DNA of 64,000 nucleotides from Saccharina japonica (lineage: Eukaryota; Sar; Phaeophyceae; Laminariales; Laminariaceae). This document shows, one piece after another, positions 46,537 to 58,670 of this stretch; positions within the stretch are counted from its first letter, which is position 1, and every line of letters starts with the position of its first letter. The stretch is taken from positions 31,681 to 95,680 of the forward strand of contig MEHQ01000101.1 in assembly GCA_008828725.1 (NCBI GenBank). The letters are read 5' to 3'. The position numbers and the translations under genes were made by a program. Below the pieces are notes generated by a model, which was given only the letters and a program-made list of their open reading frames with translations, was not told the DNA's origin and ran no database searches.

Positions 46537-46869
46537 CGGTCGCCCCGGTGGGCTAGCAGGTAACCACGAAGCCTGTAAGCGTCAAGGAAGCGAGTTCGAG
46601 CCCCGCCGAGTGCATGCTCTTAGGCACTTTTTCTCGCAAAAAAATATCTTGACTAGCAGAAAGCGCGAGAGCGTGAGTTAGCAAAATTCGATGAAAGTCG
46701 ACGAGCGTTGGGAAGGCTGAACCCTCTGCGCGATAAAAATCAAGGCAAGAACCGTAGTGGGGGAGGAGGGAGCGGAGCCTACTTTGTGACCCCGGATCTG
46801 AGTTACGACTATAGGGAGAGAGACGGAAGTGCGAAGACAATAAATGGGATGGAAAACAAAAAAAAAAAA
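46537..46869 (+). mobile_element. tRNA-derived SINE, full-length reference copy
   Basis: The head is GGTCGCCCCGGTGGGCTAGC, with the A-box-like GTGGGCTAGCAGGTAACC and B-box GAGTTCGAGCCCC at 46590-46602. A body follows with AAGCGCGAGAGCGTGAGTTA, AAGAACCGTAGTGGGGGAGG and GTGACCCCGGATCTGAGTTA. The tail is ATAAATGGGATGGAAAAC and then a run of A. It is about 333 bp with a poly-A end. The same head without a body is seen at 18345-18372. Confidence 0.8.
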
Positions 46870-49554
46870 TAGAAGGGAGTTAGACTTTGCGCATACTCTC
46901 GTAGGTTTCCTTTGTTTTCGTGGTTTTCTGCTTCCTTCGGGAATGTCATGAGTGATCAACGTTGAAGCCCATGCTGCACATTGTCGGATAGCAGCGATGA
47001 TAATAATACTGAAGTGAGGAGTGCTCGTGTTCCTATGCAGAAAACGAAGCTTTTTTTGCTGTGCTTCCATTTATTTGCTGCCCGAAAAACGAAAAACGAA
47101 AAGGGCACAATACGGATTTCCACTCTCAAAATTTAGCTTTTTTGCCGGGGGGTGTTTGGTTGAATCGTTATATCGTTATTGTTCTTTCATCTGGATGTCG
47201 TGTGCGTCCCAACCTAAGTAAAAACAGCTGTACAGCAGTAACAGAACAGTAGTAGCAGTACGAGTCTTCAACAATATTTATCAGTTGTATTATCTGAGGG
47301 CACCTGGACCATCATCGCTAGTTGGGACAAGCTCGCTGTCGCGAGAGAGAGAGAGCCTGGCGGGGTTTCCCGGTTGCAACTTCGGGAGCTATCGTGCACA
47401 GAGGTATGAAACATGTGCTTTCAGACGTTGGGATCCAGGTAGTTGTGATAAAACAGCGGCAGCACAGGAGAGGTTTGATTTCTTGTACCGCTGTATAATA
47501 CCGTCAAAAGTATATACATAAACATATATATGACATATGATATGGTATCACAGAGTACCAGGTACCTGGTACGAACACGGTGTGTATACAAGAGTACGAC
47601 GATTAGTTTCACGATGATCGCCGTCTGGCTGGAAAACACTCGTGCTTGTTGTGTAAACGGCTAGATATACATAACTGCTCGACAAACCCAAGCCGGAGCC
47701 GCTCCCTTTCCGTGCTGGCCTCCACTCTGTCGCCCGAACACCAACCAGCCCTAGGTGTGCTCGTATATGGGCTTCCATTCGAGACGAGGTTGGTCACTCG
47801 GCCCAAACAAACAATGCGCTTTTCCTGATTGATTCTATAGTCCGTTGTCGAGTAGACGCGCGTACGAAAACAGGTGTTTCGCCAAACTACTGAAACGGAC
47901 TTGAAAATATACCACTGTAAGTATGGGATTAGCCACAAACATCCGAATTTCCTGATAGTTTGAGAAACAGCGGTGCTGCAAATAATCAACAAGAATCCAG
48001 AACTACGAGTACGATATGTATATACGAAGCCCAGGCCTATACGTGAGCCCTTCTTTGCTGTGCGTAACGATCATTTCGCCTTGTTTGAGCCCGATACCGT
48101 ACTACCTCTCCGAAATGCATCTATTAATAGGAACGTCGTCCGCCTGTCCGCGGTTGTTTCCGCCTTTCTTTGTGGTTTTCGTAGGTCGATGTACTACTGC
48201 TGTATATTCTTCTCCCCCTTTCCAGCCCTTTCGTGAAATTAATTAATTAATGATCATAACACACATTATAGACTACATTATAGACTTTTATTGCGTGCAC
48301 CAGTTTGCGTGTTTTCCAGGTCTTTGTGAAAGCGTCCCCCCATGATTTATTAATACTTCAAACGGGTGCCAGACGGCCAGAAAATAAATATTTATTTCAT
48401 CGATGATGATGGTATGATATGTACATTGCTCCCAAGCGCGAACTTGAATATATACATGGCGATTTGTCGAGTTTTTTTGTGCTGCTGGCTCAAGGCTGGC
48501 GCGAGCAATTTTGAGTTCACGCTAACACCTACCTCGTGAAAAAAACGTTTCTGGCTACCTATACGACTGGCTGCTGTCTCGCACAACCCGACGCCCTCAC
48601 ACGCCCCATCAGGAGCGACCCTCAGTTTAATATGGCACGTGGTTGCTCGTGAGGAGCTGCAGTAGCTGCCCGCAAATGAGAGGTGTCGACCTTCCGTTTT
48701 TTTCCCCCCCGCCGACTCGTGTTGTGTACAAACAGCTGCGACACTTCTTATTTCTGCCCAGGCTTGAATTCTTAAGTACAGCAAAAAGGTACCGGTAGTG
48801 TTTTACACTATTATTATTCTCTATTCTCAGTACAAAAGAGGCCACGTTCTTAGTTTCGTCTGAAATTCGAGCCTGAAACTCTTAAATGCCAAATTATTAA
48901 GTGCTGTCGCGTACAGCTGTACCCAAACATTGACTGGCCTGTTTCAACCACTGCTGCTGCAGCCTGCAGCACCTCAAACTAGAGGTGTTGTATGGTATCT
49001 CTCGCTGTTGAAAAATAGCGAACCGCCAATCTGCTGGGTATATCCTGAGAGCTGCCTGCGCCCGCTCTCTGCACGGTGGATGGGCGAAACTTTTAAGGAA
49101 AAGCCGGACTTTCGTTGCTTTCATCATATTCAATGACGACATTCCCGGAAACTCCGAAACTTTTCAACATCCCAAAACGGAGTTTTCTGTGCGTCCTCCG
49201 CTAGATACCGGAAATGGGGTATATAGGCTACAACAAGAGGATGGAGGGGGCAGACGTGGGCGGGAGCCGTATATCAGACGCTAGAGCCGCGCCACCACCT
49301 GCGAGCGCACAAAGACTAACCAGAGGGTCATCCCCCTGGCCATTATAACAAGCCATGGCTGATCGCAGAATGCGCAGTGTGCTTATTGACTCTCTTCGTC
49401 GAGTCGGAAGAGGCGACGTACCGGCGGAAAAGAGCGACATATATTATAGCTCGTCGAGGGCAGTAATAATGGATGTTCTCGTCACGTTTGATGTTGCCGC
49501 ACGCGACGAGTTGCTGATACATATCCTCGATCTCACAGCTGTTGTTGTTGTTGG

Positions 49555-49598
<44 letters not shown>

Positions 49599-49907
49599 TT
49601 TATTTTTTTTTATTTACTTATATATACGAGTATGTCATACGTACATATTATATATATGTTACGCCCCCTTAGGCACGGGCACCTGCCTACGAGCCAGGCT
49701 GCATTCAGTTGAACCACCACGCGCATGAGTTTGGCGAGCGCGGCTGCTGCTGTAAAGCGAGGGGTGTGCGTTGGGTGGACGATTCGTTTACCGAGCCACA
49801 CACCCTCTCCGTGTCAAGAAAATCCTCTTCTTTTCGGTTTTTCCTAGAAACTGAAATTTCAGGAAAAACTGAAATAAGACTACACGGAGACTATTGGGGG
49901 TTATGGT
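46870..49907. other. no gene recognised; diverged dispersed repeats
   Basis: Segment 46926-47012 has a twin at 62988-63071 (ATGAGTGATCAACG, CATGCTGCACATTGTCGGAT). Segments 47310-47500, 47606-47838 and 48805-48935 have collinear diverged twins at 54200-54380, 54692-54925 and 56000-56110. A frame at 49355-49550 (MADRRMRSVLIDSLRR...) is weakly protein-like and runs into a (GTT)n microsatellite at 49541-49592. Its status is uncertain. Confidence 0.45.
49541..49592. repeat. (GTT)n microsatellite
   Basis: About 17 GTT units with one interruption. A T-rich tract follows directly. Confidence 0.95.
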
Positions 49908-51270
49908 TAGGGATGTACATCAACACATATCGAATCTGATTGTTTTCGGTGATTAGTTTGAATCACGTACAGCAGTACCGGTATGTGACACATAGTCGCG
50001 GATTGTTAATTACATACTCCGAAGTATATCAACTATTAATATTGATATTTTAATCATGATTAAACAGACGATTTTTTTCATTGAGAATTGCCTTTCGGAT
50101 GAGGATGAAAAAATCGATTTTATTTAGTACTTTGTTATTGTTTAAGAGTTGTATTTTGCTCACGATCAAAATTTGACCTAGAACATATGTTCCTCGATGG
50201 TAGGTATCGACCCACGAAAAAAAAATGAAAGAACATTTGACAGGCTCCAAAAATCAAGGATTTAAGGGAAATTGCATTTATGAGCGAGGTACCTCGCCCA
50301 TAAAATTAATACAGATTTTCTGGGATCTTCGATATCTTGAGGCTGCCGATACCGATTTCGTTTTTTTTTTTCATCGACGTGTGTCACAACTGACAATAGT
50401 TTACAGTGAAATAAATGTCTGCGAGGGAAGTAAATCTCTTACAATTCAAAAAACAATATTTTCGATTATCATTCTCATCGGAAAAAAGCAATTCTCAATT
50501 AGGAGAATCGGCTGTTATTAGTTGATTATCGAACTTAATCATGATTAAGTAGTTGATTATATTCGAACGTAAAAGAGGCGTTTTGTGATGTAACCGTAAA
50601 AAACTATGCCTGCGGCGCAATCAAGAGGGCTCTACTGCGAAGTATATCACCAGCAACAACTTAATACGCAAACATACATGTCGTTACAAGGACACACAAC
50701 CGCCTGAGCGGATAAAGGGTTGGGGGAACATGTTTCCCTTCACGTAATCATGAAGCACATGGTAGAACGTGTGACTGCCGTATCCTGGAGTGCTACCCAC
50801 AATACTACGGCATTCAGCGCGATTAAGGATATCGGAAATCTTTATCTTGCATGCGCGCCATTCGTGATGTTGTTGGCACGCGAATGGTGGCCACACATAC
50901 CGGGGTACGTATGGCACCAAACACAGCAGTAGGACAGCAGCAGGTCGGGAATTGACGAAGCTTAAGTGCTTCCGACGCCTTGCTATATAGTTGAACACTG
51001 CTGCTGTTGTTGTACTTGCACGTATTTACTATACCGTCGCATTGTAGGTTCGATTCGCACAGCTAACGCCGGAATCTGTGAAATATAAGGCTGAATACCA
51101 TAAACAAATCATGATCAGTAATGATCACATCACCGTGCGGTTGATTGTGTTGATTTGAAACAACTACGTAATCATGATCAAATCAACCCGATTTTGGCAA
51201 ACTACAGTACTGTAGTAGGAATCAACAACCAAATTAACCCCGAAAACGAGTTGATATGTACACATCCCTA
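49908..51270. mobile_element. possible non-autonomous hAT-type element
   Basis: The left end TAGGGATGTACATCAACACA is inverted at the right end as TTGATATGTACACATCCCTA. The subterminal zones are A/T-rich and rich in TGATT/AATCA words, including ATCATGATTAA (50053) and TTAATCATGATTAAG (50535), as in many hAT elements. The flanking octamers TATGGTTA and TATAGTTG match at 6 of 8 positions, a possible decayed 8-bp target duplication. There is no transposase ORF. Linking it to the hAT gene at 16.8-27.5 kb is speculation. Confidence 0.4.
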
Positions 51271-52264
51271 TATAGTTGTGGTACTCGTAAGGGACTTTAC
51301 ATCGTAGAGGTGTGCTTTTTTTTCGTTTCGGTTCACGAAAGTCTTGCGATTAGGTGCACGGTAACCCGAAAATGTCGGCGCATTCGTCAACTGACGTCAG
51401 ACAAATCCGTCCAATGCGCTGGGTCAGGTCATCACCCAGCCTTTTCCCGAAGGTCAGCTTCCTACGAGTTGCACAGCCGGGATGGCGCTGGCCCAAAGAA
51501 CGATCATCACCGTTGACTTCCTTCGAACCGCCAATCAATAGGTCGTAGCCCCTGCCAACGAAGCCCGTTTGAGCACGTGGACGGCGCTATCTCCATGGTA
51601 TCACCGAGCATATGTCATTATCCTAGTTGGTCTGGCGTGGCCTGATCAACGCACCGACGTATCCAAAATACCGAGCATTCTGAGTGCTGGAGAGAGCCCA
51701 GATCCATTCCGTCGGATAAAACGCATGACCATCGCCAAACCTTTCACACCCCGTACAGATAATTATATAGGCCATCTACAGATAGATCATTATCTAGATC
51801 ATCTACAGTAGTAGTTCCTTACCTGCCGTTGTGAGGGTGCGCGCGGGATCTGCATAGTACAGATCCAACCGAGGAAATCTGCGCTGGATCAAGCAGTTTG
51901 TACGGCCACGCAACGTGAGCTACTGCTGTTGTTGTAGATCTCACAAGATCGGGAAGATATACGACTCGAACGATCTTGGTGATGAAGTGGGAATCGGTGA
52001 CCCGTGCGAGGTGTGCAGTACACCCTTTTCAAACAGACCAACAGAGGAAGTAGAATAACGCCACCTTATGGGGATGGTGGCTTATTTCCTGAGCTCTCCT
52101 CACGCGAGGGGAGCTCAACATCTCAACCGAAACACGACTTCGAAGAAATTTCTTAGCGCCACCCGACCAAGCTTTTCTACGCGCTAGTCCTCACAGAAAT
52201 GTACGAAGAAAAAGTGTCACGCTAAGAGCTAACCTGTCGTTGCTCACTAAAACAGGGCCATTCT

Positions 52265-52620
52265 TATCGGGGCAATACATTTCCAAAATTTCCTACGTAT
52301 ATTTCCAATATTTCTTTTCGCGCAATTTGCTATATTTCCATTTTTTCCATTTGTTTTTTCCATGTATTGGAACGTAGAGCCTTCCAAACGTTTTGCCCTC
52401 TGAACAATTTCCAAGATTTCCAAGATTTCCACGACTTCCTATTTTGAATGGAAAAAAAAATATTGGAAATTATGGAAAAAGTTGCTCGATAAAAACGACC
52501 CTTATTACCTCTGAAAAAAATCCAATATTTCCAATATTTCCAATATTTCCAATATTTCGAAGATTTCCTTTACGTATTGTTTGGAAAAAAATATTGGAAA
52601 TTATTGAAAAAAGTTTCTCG
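52265..52620. repeat. TTTCCAATATTTCC-type word cluster
   Basis: TTTCCAATATTTCCAATATT repeats occur together with their inverses AATATTGGAAATTATGGAAA, GGAAAAAA and TTTCCAAGATTTCC. Perfect 10-14-bp units are concentrated at 52395-52430 and 52520-52560. The shared word CCAATATTGG is palindromic. ATAAAAACGACCCT / ATAAGAACGACCCT flank two sub-blocks, indicating an internal duplication at 52440-52500 and 52570-52635. Confidence 0.85.
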
Positions 52621-52976
52621 ATAAGAACGACCCTAAAGGGGCATAACCGGTGAGAATATAGTATCTCAGAAGGTAATTAGAGTAACCCATTCCGTGGGAT
52701 GATTCAGTACCAATTTTGCTTGGGAGCCCGTTACTCGAGAAGAGTCACACGTGTACAGCAGTAGGAAGTCGTTGGCAAGTACCCAAGGCTGACTTCTGAG
52801 ATATAATATGTACGCGCAACACGTTTTGGAGTGCAGTACCGCTGTGGGGACAAAACACTTGGAATTACTATAGTCAAGTTTAAAGTTTATGTACACCGCA
52901 GAAACAAAAGGGTTAACTAATCTTGGTGGACAGCAGTCCCACCGCCGCGCAATACCAAGCAAATCGCGCATCACTA

Positions 52977-53096
52977 TTACGGCGGACCATAGTAAATAGG
53001 ACCAAATATTGTCGCTAAAAAAAGGTAAACGTATAGGTTTTTGTGTATACCGCAGGTCCTACTTACTATGGCCCTACTTACTATGGTCCTCCGTAA
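52977..53096. mobile_element. mariner-like MITE (TTACGG family), copy 1
   Basis: The left end TTACGGCGGACCATAGTAAA and right end inverse ACTATGGTCCTCCGTAA are flanked by TA. The interior includes the words AGGACCAAATATTG and a doubled CCTACTTACTATGG. It has no ORF. A TA duplication is typical of the Tc1/mariner superfamily. Confidence 0.75.
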
Positions 53097-53152
53097 TAAT
53101 GGGACATAGGTGGTAGTCCATACGCCGAGGAACACCATGCTACTTGTAGTCG

Positions 53153-53210
53153 ACCAGAAAACCGTTCGGCCAAAAAGCGCTCGTACCTCTATCGCGCAGC
53201 ACGCGTCAAC
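53153..53210. mobile_element. TIR element fragment (right end)
   Basis: CCAGAAAACCGTTCGGCCAAAAAGCG followed by TACCTCTATCGCGCAGCACG matches the right terminus of the TIR family. It lies 55 bp beyond the mariner-like MITE. Confidence 0.55.
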
Positions 53211-56200
53211 ATCACAATCATATCAGAGCATTCATACAGTTTGGTAGGATGGTGACCACACTCGTGCTTTCTGCTGATCGGTTCATTGTATGTGAAGTTT
53301 ACCTCTATATATCGGGACGTTGATAGTACTGCGAGGCAGCTAGCTTACCACCATAACTCTCAAGGAATGTTGCCACAGGACGCACTGTCGGCCAGCACAA
53401 CAACCCGTACTAGATCACACCTGCCTGTAGAATTGGCATTTCTCTGTGATGATCGGGTGAAGTCATTCCCCACCTTGATCACTCCCATTCATGTCCATAT
53501 TTGGCCACATAATCACACGCGTCAACAAGTTAGTAACACGTGTGTCTGCTGGATGTCACCAGTGCAATATTGAGCTGAATTTCAGCGCACTATAATAAAC
53601 CGGCATCTGCTTGGTCCTGGTCTCTGGCTGCATGGACGATTGTTTTTGAAACCGAATCAACGTTTGGTCGTAGGATGAACAAACACGGGGGGGGATCTAA
53701 AAACGAAGAAGACCCCCCCCCTCATTAAAAACAAAATAATATCGCGTTTACTGGCCTGCTCCTCCTGCCGTCCCTGAAGCTACATTCAAAACGATACTTG
53801 CCTGACGCGGTATGCATGAGTAGCCAAGAGGGGCAAGAGGAGGAACTTTGCTCTCCGGGAGAAGATAATAGTGTTCCATATCCTGTTTTAACGGTTTTTT
53901 CGATTTGATTTTCCGTTGGCGAGCACCGTTGGAAAGTTTTGGCCCGATTGGCGCGAACGGGGGCCGGCTCGTACCAGTTTAGCTCTGTATAGGCACGAAC
54001 CAGCCGGAGGTGCAAACACAGCATGTCAAAACCGCGGTAGAACCTACTTACTGTTCCGATATTACACCTAGAGATTCGAGCTACCCAAAAACTAAGCGAT
54101 AGGGAGTGGACAAGATATTCCATGGCTAAACATAGTAGTTCAAACATGATTTGTATCATTCCGGCACTTGTCCCCGTCACAATTTGTTTAGGTCGCCATT
54201 TTCTCTAGCTGCTCATCGTTCGTTGGGGCGCTAAGTGACCACTTGCCAGCCTGGTATCTCAGTTACAACTTCGGGGGGCATCGTGTTGCCAGGTAAGCAC
54301 CCTACGCTGATTCCAGGCGTTGCCGTTTCGTAGCGGTAATAGCACAGCACCACCAGCAGCAGGATGCTGTATTACTCGTACTGCTGTATTTACAGCACTG
54401 TCAAAAGCAGGATTATATACAGTACGTACACCTGACTATAAACTCGTGTGGGCTGGTCCGTGTTACTTGCCCCCCCCCCTTTACTTGGCCGATGACTACT
54501 CGTACTTCTTTGTTATTTATAGCTTTCAACATTTTGTTTTGTTTTTCATATTTTTCGTTCTTGCCCGCATAACTGACACCCCCCGGGGAACGAACGCCTG
54601 CTGCGTTCTCCCGTTTCAGCTTGCGACACGCCCCGGGATTTCAAGTCAACCACAATCATCCTGAAGGGGAACCTTGCAGCAGGTTATTCTGTAGTTTCAC
54701 GATAATCACCGTTTGGTTGGAAATCGTTCGTTCTCGTGTAGATGGCTTTGGTATCCACGTTATTTAGGCACAACCACGCCGGACTCGCTCCTTTGGGGGC
54801 CTAACTCTACGCTGTCGGCGGAGCACCGACCATATATGAACACTGGCGTTGCTTCTGGCGGGTTGGTCAACTCGGGCCAAACCGACATACCCACGTAACG
54901 CTTTCTGGTTGTTGCATAAGGGTCGTTCCTGACGACAAAAAAATACTAATCACGATTCGTGACGTTTGAGCCTGCGAACAGACTGCAATTCTTGGCATTT
55001 CATTTCATAAATCACGGGCCGAAGCCGGGCCCGGCCTGTGATATTCCAGTCTCAGGCGACGTCGACCAGGCCCGTCCCGCGAGAATCCAATGCCACTGGC
55101 TGGTCCATGCGATTTTCAAATCACGGACCGAAGCCTGGACCGGCCTGTGATATTCCAATATCAGGCGCTGTCGGCCCGGCCCCGGCCCTGCTCGGCCCAC
55201 GATATTCCAATGACACTTATTGTGGTCGTCTGCCAGGCGTGGACCCTGGGATTATCAGAGTATTTCCCACTTTTCTCGCTGTGTCTCCTTTCGTGGCCGC
55301 AACGTGGTCGTTAGCCCGTGCCCGGCGGTTTCTTCGGGCAACCGCTCGATGTCCACCGCCGGCGTACGATACAGAGTCTGCCATGCCCATATACCGGCCT
55401 TCGGGTGCCCTTTACTCTACTCGTAGTGCCGCGTGGTTTGCGTACATAACTGTAGTTCCTTGATTAGGCGTATTTCGAGACATGCCATTCGTCACAAATC
55501 GTCACGTTTTGGTTTTGGGAAAAAACTACAGTATAACAGTAGAACAAACGGTGCCATGAGGCGTGGTTGGTTCGTCATGCATCGTGACGCATGAAACATC
55601 ACGATTCATGATAACATATATGGCCAACCGTGATTTTTGTGGATCGGCGGAAATCGCCCTAAGGGCAGGATCTTATCCACACGCTATCCCTGGGCTTGCG
55701 GGTGAGCCAACTAATACTGTCATTCGCGTGCTTTTTCGGCGCAGAAATTTCAGATGCATTTTTTGGCGCGCTGCGTCTGGGGCTTTGGCTGGGTTGTGCC
55801 TTTACTTGTAGCAGAGAGCGGTTGCGACCAGCTTAACGTTTGTATTTCGCCCAGGCAGAGCATCTTGTGGTTCTCTGCAGATTGGCCTTGCGCGCTTTCT
55901 CAACATAGAGGCCTACAGCACGCGACAGATGTTAAGAATCGATGATTTTTGGCCATTAATTAGACTGGGATTATTATGTAAGGTTGGGTGTGTTCCACAC
56001 TATTTTCAATACAAAGAGGTCGCATTCTTATTATGTTTCCCCCCCGAAATCTCCGTATCGAATTCTTAATTATCAGGTTCTTGACATCTGTCGCGTACTA
56101 TGTACACCTCGACTTTGAGTTGCTGCAGTGATCCAAACTGGTCGATTTTTTGGGTGTGCGAAACACGAAGGAAACAAAAAACACCCGTACTTATAAAGTT

Positions 56201-56590
56201 AAGCAATTCGCTTACGGACAGTTACAACAGTTCCTCTGCCCAACAAAAAACCACAGGCCGCCAAATTAAGGCCCGCTCCTGATGAGGTGTGTGGAGGTTG
56301 TCGGGCGCGCCAGACATAGCCGTCGGTCAGAGACAGCCCGAGGGCACACGCGAGATAGATGTTTTCGAGATCTCGAACGTCGCGAGCCGGAAGCGCAAAA
56401 ACGCGCAAAAATGCACAATAATACTTCGTTTCACGCGCGGGAACTAAGGGAATTACAAGGTTTCGATGCCTCAAGTCAATTAGACCGTCCACGAATCTAC
56501 TGCTGTATTACCACCCACGATTTCAATATCGAACGTGTGCTGATCTTCAGGCGGATATACAACGTATTCCTCAGGTATAAAAGGCAACGG
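53211..56590. other. no gene recognised; diverged duplications and a 110-bp direct repeat
   Basis: At 55005-55215 a unit of about 110 bp is tandemly doubled (AATCACGG(G/A)CCGAAGCC and GGCCTGTGATATTCCA occur in both). Segments near 54200, 54692-54925 and 56000-56110 pair with segments at 47.3-48.9 kb. A C-tract lies at 54470-54481. No coding frame is convincing. Confidence 0.45.
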
Positions 56591-56591
56591 A

Positions 56592-56836
56592 CACATGCTA
56601 CGATAGAGGTGCGCCATGTTTTTTCTGAGCTTCTCACTTAAGGAGCGTCATACCTCACCAAAAAAATGGTTTTGGAGGAAAATAAAAGTGCTGCCGGATG
56701 AGAAATATCCTGACCGAAGTTATACCCTGAAACATTATTCGTCACAAAATGAAAAGTCCGACGAATTTGGGTTAAGGAGCCCGATCGTTCAGAAAACGAT
56801 TCAGCCAAAAAGTGCTACCTCCACCGTAGCACGCGT
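56592..56836. mobile_element. TIR element copy G, 245 bp
   Basis: This is the best-preserved copy: ACATGCTACGATAGAGGTGC at the left, GTGCTACCTCCACCGTAGCA and CGCGT at the right. Internal words are ATGGTTTTGGAGGAAAATAA, CCGACGAATTTGGGTTAAGG and TTCAGAAAACGATTCAGCC. Its length suggests a core family size of about 245 bp. Confidence 0.75.
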
Positions 56837-57762
56837 CAACACTGGTGTCTGTTGAGCGGAGGATCTCTCAGGGACATACCACAGGTTGTCGAGAGGCGTT
56901 TCGCGAACAATGCTTCCAAACTACAGCAGTACGTTAAATAAACCCCGTTTTTGTGGTATCTCGTGTCCCCCTTGTGTCTTAATAAATGAATGTCTTGAAA
57001 TCGTATGAATTAAATAAAACCGCATCCCTCGAAGGTGAAAACTAAATCGCCTTTCCATTTTTTTTTCTTCTTAAATATATGGGGGCTATCCACTATTAAT
57101 ACCTTTAGACATCCTAGTGATAGCATGTGCATGAAAAAGCGTGTAACGGACAAAACGGAGCACAGCAGCAACAACGGTTCAACGGTTCTCAGTATAACTA
57201 TGATATGCTTATTTCACTGAAAGGGAGAAGGGAGCAGCGACAGTCCAGCCGCACCAACCGCGAAGAGGCCGATTCACAACTTCTTCTACCTTTTACGTAC
57301 CACTACGAGAACGGAAACAAATAACATGGAATCGAAATGGTCTGTCCTGCACCCCCCTAGCATATCGTCAAAGGGTATTCGCCGTCGATTTCCATCGGCC
57401 AGGCCTACCCCGGTCCACACAAGTGTGAGCGGGGGCAAACGACAACAGTCCATCCGCGACACATTTACAAAAATAGAAGGAATCGTCTATTTGTAAGACC
57501 GGGATTTTAATTAAGTAGTATTCGGGTTACAAAACATATACGCGTACGTTTACGTACTTAAAAGTATGGTTCTGTTTTATTTAGCAGACGATGTCACTCT
57601 GATTAATTTACAGCTGAAAGAAGCGTCGTATTCTCGCACCCCTGTGTACGAAGCCGGAGTTAGTTGTGTGTTCCCCTTCGCGTTTCCACTGGCCACAGGC
57701 CCACCCAGCGTACATGCACACACAGGTGTGGAGGGGGGGCGTACTCGAACAAATCCAAACAG
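56837..57762. other. no gene recognised
   Basis: Mixed sequence with a TACAGCAGTA word at 56922 and short domain-free frames. It ends at the AAC microsatellite. Confidence 0.35.
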
Positions 57763-57799
57763 GAACAAGAACAAGAACAACAACAAGAACAACAACAAG

Positions 57800-57849
<50 letters not shown>

Positions 57850-57854
57850 GAACG

Positions 57855-57948
<94 letters not shown>

Positions 57949-57975
57949 CGAGAACAATAAGAACAACAACAACAG
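57763..57975. repeat. (AAC)n microsatellite, about 210 bp
   Basis: About 65 AAC units, interrupted by AAG at its start and in several places. All six frames across it appear as long Asn-, Gln-, Thr-, Leu-, Val- or Cys-rich frames; none is considered a gene. Confidence 0.98.
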
Positions 57976-58087
57976 CAGCAAAGTAACAGGTATTGAAAAC
58001 TAACAAGAGACATCGCCTGTGATCGTGCTTTCCCGCCAAAGACACATGTACATGCTACCTTAAGGTAAAAGAGGTGCAACATTATTA

Positions 58088-58410
58088 TAGGTATACGTTT
58101 GTAAAGTATTCAGGTATAATTGATGGGAATATATACGAAGTATGTTATTGGTATGATCAAAATATGAAAAAGAGCAGCACACACATTGTCAAGTGGCAAA
58201 TGGAATGCTACGCGTAATAATATGTTATATCTACTGCAATCAAATCTGCCCCCCTTGACCCAACACCCTCACTTACAAAATATGTTTCCCTGCACACTCC
58301 CCGCGCACCTACTAACCCTGCCACCTGCTGCTGCAAATGCCAAATCCTGTGCTGTTGTTTCAGCAAGCCTTGCCGCCGTTTGTCAAAACATTCTACACAT
58401 ACATACATAC
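58088..58410. repeat. dispersed repeat, copy 1 (twin at 60772-61145)
   Basis: The words AGTATTCAGG, GGCAAATGGAAT(G/A)CTACGCG, TAATAATATGTT, CTTGACCCAA, TCACTTACAAAATATGTTTCC and GCACCTACTA occur in both copies in the same order and spacing. Identity looks near 75-80% by eye. No coding capacity is evident. Confidence 0.8.
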
Positions 58411-58421
58411 GTATACAGCTA

Positions 58422-58649
58422 ACTTACGGTAGAGGTGCACCTTTTTTTTTTAGGCTCCTCACGTGAGGCGTTCTTATACTAACAGCAATTCAAAAACTGA
58501 TTTTGAGAAAACGAAAGCGGAAATCGATGAAACAATCGCATGGCCTAGATATACAAAAAAAAAACTAATACGATAGCAAAACAAGATTGTGACGTTCCGA
58601 CGATTTAGCGTTATAAGGAGCGTTTAGACAAGGGCACGCGCCAAAAAGA
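58422..58649. mobile_element. TIR element copy H, right end decayed
   Basis: The left part CTTACGGTAGAGGTGCACC, GGCTCCTCACGTGAGGCG, CAAAAACTGATTTTGAG and CGACGATTTAGCG is clear. The right terminus is lost beyond AAGGAGCG and GCCAAAAAG. Confidence 0.6.
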
Positions 58650-58670
58650 GAAAACGACACCACACTCCTA

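Noticed and set aside
46537-46612. Functional tRNA gene
   Set aside because: A and B boxes are present but no cloverleaf closes, and the segment is continuous with a SINE body repeated elsewhere in the window.
57566-58082. Poly-Asn, poly-Gln, poly-Leu, poly-Val and poly-Cys frames
   Set aside because: Six-frame products of the (AAC)n microsatellite.
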